Assembly (NCBI GenBank): GCA_963693635.1
Contig: CAVOBC010000146.1
Span: forward strand, 1-10,666
DNA: 10,666 nucleotides
From: CAVOBC01 sp963693635
GTDB taxonomy: Bacteria; Pseudomonadota; Gammaproteobacteria; Pseudomonadales; Azotimanducaceae
Direction: 5' to 3'
Below, piece after piece: positions 6,214 through 10,666 of this stretch (position 1 is its first letter; each line of letters begins with the position of its first letter). Both the position numbers and the translations under genes were made by a program. The notes beneath the pieces are model-generated. The model had not been told where the DNA came from. It searched no databases and saw nothing but the letters and a program-made list of their open reading frames with translations.

Positions 6214-6773
6214 TGGGTACCGGCCGTCGCCGACTTACTCGCGTGTTGCGCGCTCAACGTGACTCTCTGCACGATCCGGTCCGACAGCGACCGCCGCATC
6301 TCCTCTAGTAACAAGGCTTCCTCCTCGCTCGACCCGAGCGCGCTCGTCTGGTCGAATCGATAGACCCGCTCCACCGCGATGGTCGCACGCGGTATCAATA
6401 CCTCCCCTGCCGGCGTCGTCATCCATAAGTCCACTTCCATGCTCAGCTCATATTCCGCCACCGTCCCGCGGCCGCCAGTCGAACCGACTCGGCGCGCGTT
6501 GCGTTCCCGGGACAACGCAAGGGTTGGCGCGTTGTCTTGCGAACCATTGACGTCCACGCCGAGTTGCACAAGCGTCGACGTCAGTGCCTGCGTGAGCGCT
6601 CCGGCAGGGGCATCAATATGCACTGCGGACAGGGACGTCTCTGCGCCCCCGGTGCCCCGCAGGTGGAACCCACACGCGGGCAGCACCAGCACCAGAGACA
6701 GGACCAGGGACACGCCTGGCGGCGGCGGGGCGAGGGACCGCAGACGACGTAACAGATCAGGCATCCGCGTCAT
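6210..6773 (-). CDS. lptE: LPS-assembly lipoprotein LptE
   Basis: A 187-residue outer-membrane lipoprotein that plugs the LptD barrel and helps deliver lipopolysaccharide to the cell surface. The N-terminus has a positively charged n-region (LLRRLRS), a proline patch (APPPPG), a hydrophobic core (residues 21-31) and the lipobox LPAC with acylated C34. Next comes the family hallmark CGFHLRG (34-40). Residues 45-165 carry the LptE fold, including the AEYELSMEVDLW strand. Pro at the -2 lipobox position is slightly unusual. Length is close to E. coli LptE (193). ATG at 6773 is taken as the start. ATG at 6764 is an alternative that would shorten the n-region by three residues. It lies 66 nt after leuS and overlaps holA by 4 nt. 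The encoded lipoprotein would be N-acylated by Lnt, encoded upstream in the same direction. Confidence 0.95.
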   Translation of the reverse strand: MTRMPDLLRRLRSLAPPPPGVSLVLSLVLVLPACGFHLRGTGGAETSLSAVHIDAPAGALTQALTSTLVQLGVDVNGSQDNAPTLALSRERNARRVGSTGGRGTVAEYELSMEVDLWMTTPAGEVLIPRATIAVERVYRFDQTSALGSSEEEALLLEEMRRSLSDRIVQRVTLSAQHASKSATAGTQ

Positions 6774-6839
6774 TCATCCGCTAAGGACTTCATGGCCATC
6801 ATGCCCTGGCGACAACGTGAGTCAGCCAACAACAAAAAG

Positions 6840-9296
6840 TCAGGCGACAACGTAATTGACGAGTTTGTTGGGCACATGGATGACCTTGCGAATCTGCTTG
6901 TCCACCAGAAACTTCGACACGTTAGGCAGACTCTCCGCCGCCGACGTCACCGCTTCCTGTGACGCGTCCGGCGCCATGGTCAGCCGCGCTCGAAGCTTGC
7001 CGTTGATCTGAATGATGACCTCGACCTCGCGCCGCGCCAGCGCCGATGCGTCGACTTGCGGCCACTCGGCATCTTCAAGTGCCTCGCCGCGCAGGGCTCG
7101 CCACAACTGGTGACAGATGTGCGGCGTCACCGGCGACATCACAATGATGACCGTCGATAGGGCTTCAACAACGACCGCACGTCCCTGCGGACTATTATCG
7201 GTGAATCGCTGAATTTCATTCATCAGGGACATGACCGCAGCGATGACGGTATTGAACGCCAGGCGGCGACCGTAATCATCCGCCGCCTTCACAATGATCT
7301 CGTGGGTCATGCGCCGAAGGTCACGCTGTGCATCCGACAGATTGACCGGATCGAGCGCTTCTACTGCGCCGGGCGACTGAAAGTCCGCAACGGTTTTCCA
7401 CAGGCGGCGCAGCCACCGGCCTGCGGAATCGACGCCGTGGTCGGACCACTTGAACGACTGCTCAGGCGGCGCCGCAAACATCATGGCCATCCGCAGCGCG
7501 TCGGCCCCATATTTGTCGAGGAACGGCTGGGGATCGACGGCGTTGCCCTTGGACTTGCTCATTTTCTCGCCGTCACCGTCGAGCACCATCCCGAGCGCGA
7601 GCAGTTTCACGAAGGGCTCGTCGGGCTCTACCAACCCCTCGTCACGCATCACCTTGTGATAAAAGCGTGCATAGAGCAGGTGCAGGATCGCGTGTTCCTC
7701 GCCACCGATGTAGTGATCCACGGCCTGCCAGTAGCCTGCCCGATCATCTACCATTCCGGTCGCGCAGTCCGGGGACTCAAACCGGCTGAAGTACCAGGAG
7801 GACTCCATGAAGGTGTCAAACGTGTCGGTCTCGCGGACTGCATCCCGGCCGCACTCAGGACACGGGGTATTCAGCCACTCCGGCATATTCGCAAGTGGCG
7901 ACTGCACGCCATCGAAGGCGACGTCGCGCGGCAGGACCACGGGCAGGTCCTCATCGGGCACAGGCACGGGACCGCAAGCGTCGCAATTGATCATGGGAAT
8001 TGGACAGCCCCAGTAGCGCTGCCGCGAAACGCCCCAGTCACGCAGGCGATAGTTGACCTGAACCTCGCCCCGGCCCACCTCGGTCAGCTTGTCTGTGATC
8101 TGTGAAAACGCCTGAGCAAAGTCAAGACCGTCAAATTCTCCCGAGTTGACAAGGATACCATGTTCAACGAAGGCGGCCGTACTGAGGTCACAATCGACCT
8201 TGCTGTCGCTGGCCGGCGCAATGACCTGCTTGATGGTCAGTCCGTACTTGCGGGCAAACTCCCAGTCCCGCTGATCGTGTCCAGGCACCGACATCACCGC
8301 GCCAGAGCCATATTCCATCAGCACAAAGTTTGCGACCCAGATCGGCAACGCCTCGCCGGTTAACGGGTGGATGGCATGCAGGCCCGTGGCCATCCCCTCC
8401 TTTGGCAAACGCGCCAGATCCGCTTCCGCAGATTTAACCCGGGCACAAGCCGCGACGAATGCAGCGACCTCGGGTTTGCTGGCGGCAGCCTGCGCGGCCA
8501 ACTCGTGCTGCGGAGCGATGGCCAGATAGGTCGCGCCCATGAGCGTGTCCGGCCGCGTGGTATAGACGGCGAGTTCATCACCACCGTCAATCGCGAAACG
8601 AATCTCGGCACCGGTCGAACGACCGATCCAGTTGCGCTGCATGGTCTTGACATGTTCTGGCCAGCCAGGCAGTTCATCCAGACTCGCCAGCAACTCATCA
8701 GCATAAGCGGTCACACGAACGAACCACTGCTCAAGCTCTCGTCGCTCCACCGGGGCGTCAGAGCGCCAACCCCGACCGTCAATCACCTGCTCGTTGGCGA
8801 GCACGGTTTGATCCACTGGATCCCAATTCACCCACGCCGACTTCTTGTAGGCAAGCCCCTTCCTGAAGAGGCGCGTGAATAACCATTGCTCCCAGTGGTA
8901 GTAGCTGGGATCGCAGGTCGCAAACTCACGACTCCAGTCAAAGGAGTAACCGAGCTCACCCATTTGCTTGCGCATGTAGTCGATGTTCTGTTCGGTCCAG
9001 CGAGCGGGCGGCACATTGTTCTCGATCGCCGCATTCTCTGCGGGCAGTCCAAACGCGTCCCAACCGATCGGCTGCAGCACGTTCTTGCCCTGCAGGCGGT
9101 GGTACCGACCGATAACGTCGCCGAGCGTGTAATTACGCACGTGGCCCATGTGCAGGTTGCCGCTTGGATAGGGGAACATCGACAGGCAATAGAACTTCTC
9201 CCGAGTGCTGTTCTCGGTTACCTCGAACGTCCCATTCTTGCGCCAGTACGCCTGGACTTCCTGCTCCGCCTCTTTGCTGTCGTATTGCTCGTCCAT
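6840..9296 (-). CDS. leuS: Leucine--tRNA ligase
   Basis: An 818-residue class Ia synthetase that charges tRNA-Leu with leucine using ATP. In order: Rossmann fold with HMGH (49-52, in YPSGNLHMGHVRN), the CP1 editing domain (about 225-415) with the threonine-rich TTRPDT (246-251) and the editing Asp D341 in VPGHDQRDWEFA, then a zinc-ribbon pair C438-x2-C441 and C479-x2-C482, KMSKS (578-582), the anticodon-binding helices, and the C-terminal tRNA-binding domain ending in NKLVNYVVA. Catalytic and editing signatures are intact. The protein is about 40 residues shorter than E. coli LeuRS (860). The shortfall lies just before KMSKS, where LALGMVLDGDGEKMSKS leaves no room for the leucine-specific domain. 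The start ATG is at 9296-9294, with only a weak GGAT-like ribosome site. The gene follows lnt by 154 nt and precedes lptE by 66 nt. Confidence 0.97.
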   Translation of the reverse strand: MDEQYDSKEAEQEVQAYWRKNGTFEVTENSTREKFYCLSMFPYPSGNLHMGHVRNYTLGDVIGRYHRLQGKNVLQPIGWDAFGLPAENAAIENNVPPARWTEQNIDYMRKQMGELGYSFDWSREFATCDPSYYHWEQWLFTRLFRKGLAYKKSAWVNWDPVDQTVLANEQVIDGRGWRSDAPVERRELEQWFVRVTAYADELLASLDELPGWPEHVKTMQRNWIGRSTGAEIRFAIDGGDELAVYTTRPDTLMGATYLAIAPQHELAAQAAASKPEVAAFVAACARVKSAEADLARLPKEGMATGLHAIHPLTGEALPIWVANFVLMEYGSGAVMSVPGHDQRDWEFARKYGLTIKQVIAPASDSKVDCDLSTAAFVEHGILVNSGEFDGLDFAQAFSQITDKLTEVGRGEVQVNYRLRDWGVSRQRYWGCPIPMINCDACGPVPVPDEDLPVVLPRDVAFDGVQSPLANMPEWLNTPCPECGRDAVRETDTFDTFMESSWYFSRFESPDCATGMVDDRAGYWQAVDHYIGGEEHAILHLLYARFYHKVMRDEGLVEPDEPFVKLLALGMVLDGDGEKMSKSKGNAVDPQPFLDKYGADALRMAMMFAAPPEQSFKWSDHGVDSAGRWLRRLWKTVADFQSPGAVEALDPVNLSDAQRDLRRMTHEIIVKAADDYGRRLAFNTVIAAVMSLMNEIQRFTDNSPQGRAVVVEALSTVIIVMSPVTPHICHQLWRALRGEALEDAEWPQVDASALARREVEVIIQINGKLRARLTMAPDASQEAVTSAAESLPNVSKFLVDKQIRKVIHVPNKLVNYVVA

Positions 9297-9450
9297 GGAT
9301 CCGGGTCGCTATTGGTTAGTAAATCGCTGGGTAGGGCGTTGCTGAGCGATGATGCGAAAAGCTCAGGGGCGCGATTTTAGCGGCTTCTGAAGCGTAAAAC
9401 CGGGTAATTTGTCAGGGACCGTCAAGACCGCTGTCGATATGCCTCCCCGG
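9297..9450 (-). promoter_or_regulatory. leuS upstream region with a dyad and a possible -10 box
   Basis: The 154 nt between lnt and leuS contain an imperfect 25-nt dyad, TTTTA..GCTTC-T-GAAGC..TAAAA (9375-9399). Its minus-strand left edge gives TAAAAT (9379-9374), a 5 of 6 match to a -10 box, but no good -35 lies 16-18 nt upstream. A promoter for leuS is plausible here because the gap is much wider than the others in this block. I see no T-box or leader peptide with leucine codons. Confidence 0.35.
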
Positions 9451-10666
9451 TCATTTCGCCCGGAGATCCATCACGTGGCGAAATCCGACCACCAGCACCA
9501 CGCATGCCAGCAGGCTGAGCAGCGGCCAGTCGCCTAGCGCGGCATACGGTGTGCGGCCTTCCATTAGCCTGACTTCCCCGCGCAGTACACCCGCTTCAAA
9601 CGAGGGAATCGACGCGATGACTCTGCCCGCCGGGTCAACGACCGCGCTGATGCCGTTGTTCGTACTTCGAAGCAGATAGCGACCGTTCTCCACCGCACGC
9701 ATCCGCGCCATCTGCATATGTTGCTTGGGGCCGATCGACTCACCAAACCACGTGTCGTTGCTAATCGTAACGATCAGCGCAGGATCTTTGACGCTGCGTA
9801 CAAGGCCCGGAAACACGATTTCATAACAGATCGCCATGGACAAGGGTCTGCCTGCGACCCGCAACGGCGGCTGATCTGCCGGCCCCGCCTGATTCCCGGA
9901 CATGGGCAGATCGAAGGCCGCAATCAGTCCGCGAAGCAGTCCGTCAAACGGCATGTATTCGCCGAACGGGACCAGTCGGCGCTTGAGATAAACGCCCTCG
10001 CCTGCGCCGAGGGCCCACGCAGCGTTGAAATAAGCACCCGACTCATCCCTGTCGGGGATACCCGTGACGAGCGTTGTGCCACTCAGCGCCGCCCTGCGGT
10101 TCGTTTCAGCGAGATAAGGCTCAGCCGACTCCCGGTTCAAAGTAATCGCCGCCTCTGGCCAGACCACCAGATCTCTGCCCCACTCTGTCCTCGACATGTC
10201 ACGGTACAAATGCAGGATCGGTTGAATGCTCGCCGTTTCCCACTTCACGGCCTGATCAACGTTACCCTGGATAGCGCTCACGGTCAGGACCTCGCCGGTC
10301 GGTTCGACGAAACGCAGTTTGCCAACACCCCACGCGCCGCATGCGATGCCGGCAACGCATCCGAGGGTGAGTGCCCGACCCGCCCACTGCCCGCGATAAA
10401 GTGCTGCGCATGCAAGCAACGCGGACAACCCGGCCGCGGCCACGCCCATGCCGTAGACCCCCACCACCGGACCGAGGCCCGCCAACCACGTGTCGGTGTA
10501 AGCGTAGCCGAGCCAGAGCCAGGGGAATCCAGTCAATAGCCAGCCTCGCAGCCACTCCTGCAGCGCGAACGCGAACACAAACCCCGCTGGCCAGAGCCAA
10601 CCCCGCAAAAACCGCGCGTAAACGTACCCTTGCAGGCCGAGGAAAAGCGCAAGCCCAAGGGCCATC
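9451..10666 (-). CDS. lnt: Apolipoprotein N-acyltransferase (5' partial)
   Basis: The C-terminal 404 or more residues of Lnt, the inner-membrane enzyme that adds the third acyl chain to the N-terminal Cys of lipoproteins, using a phospholipid donor on the periplasmic side. The family has about 510 residues, so roughly 100, including the first membrane helices, lie beyond the right edge. The ATG at 10665-10663 is internal. Counting from it, membrane segments occupy residues 1-115, the nitrilase-like domain about 125-365 and a last helix about 380-395. The catalytic triad is intact: E171 (VVWPEA), K229 (YLKRRLVPFGEY, with E237 also conserved) and C280 (AICYEIVFP). It is the upstream neighbour of leuS and lptE. 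Its product acylates lipoproteins such as LptE. Confidence 0.95.
   Translation of the reverse strand, partial: MALGLALFLGLQGYVYARFLRGWLWPAGFVFAFALQEWLRGWLLTGFPWLWLGYAYTDTWLAGLGPVVGVYGMGVAAAGLSALLACAALYRGQWAGRALTLGCVAGIACGAWGVGKLRFVEPTGEVLTVSAIQGNVDQAVKWETASIQPILHLYRDMSRTEWGRDLVVWPEAAITLNRESAEPYLAETNRRAALSGTTLVTGIPDRDESGAYFNAAWALGAGEGVYLKRRLVPFGEYMPFDGLLRGLIAAFDLPMSGNQAGPADQPPLRVAGRPLSMAICYEIVFPGLVRSVKDPALIVTISNDTWFGESIGPKQHMQMARMRAVENGRYLLRSTNNGISAVVDPAGRVIASIPSFEAGVLRGEVRLMEGRTPYAALGDWPLLSLLACVVLVVGFRHVMDLRAK

Noticed and set aside
7302..8105. 267-codon plus-strand frame opposite leuS, with similar frames opposite cobT, cobS and lnt
   Set aside because: All lie antisense to genes with intact catalytic motifs and have compositions typical of reverse-complement shadows.

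Overview
The window looks like chromosome of a Gram-negative proteobacterium, most likely a gammaproteobacterium; a betaproteobacterium is not excluded. The basis is an envelope and replication block in the order lnt, leuS, lptE, holA, an LPS-assembly lipoprotein, apolipoprotein N-acyltransferase, and moderately high GC throughout. No tRNA, rRNA, CRISPR array, transposase, integrase or phage gene was seen. The DNA is almost fully coding, and no gene-free stretch exceeds 300 bases (the longest is about 292).

Left part, plus strand (to 749): the 3' part of an oligopeptide/dipeptide ABC transporter ATPase (OppF/DppF type), cut by the window edge. It converges on a minus-strand operon read right to left: cobS (4205-3219), cobT (3189-1339) and a NUDIX hydrolase (1335-799), with gaps of 29 and 3 nt. 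cobS/cobT encode the AAA+ and VWA subunits of aerobic-type cobaltochelatase. No cobN or other cobalamin gene is in view.

Middle (4206-5187): a 292-nt divergent intergenic region with tandem 13-nt repeats, two palindromes and a candidate sigma70 promoter. It precedes a plus-strand histidine-phosphatase-family gene (4498-5046), which converges on holA across about 140 nt holding a strong hairpin cluster.

Right part, minus strand, read right to left: lnt (cut at the right edge), leuS, lptE and holA. These handle lipoprotein maturation, leucyl-tRNA synthesis, LPS export and clamp loading. lptE and holA overlap by ATGA. The nadD/rsfS genes that often follow holA are absent here.

Most of the window is ordinary housekeeping sequence. 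The points most worth a second look are the cobS-cobT-NUDIX operon without cobN, a leucyl-tRNA synthetase that lacks the leucine-specific insertion before KMSKS, the structured holA 3' end, and the repeats upstream of cobS. I did not find a clearly new multi-gene system.
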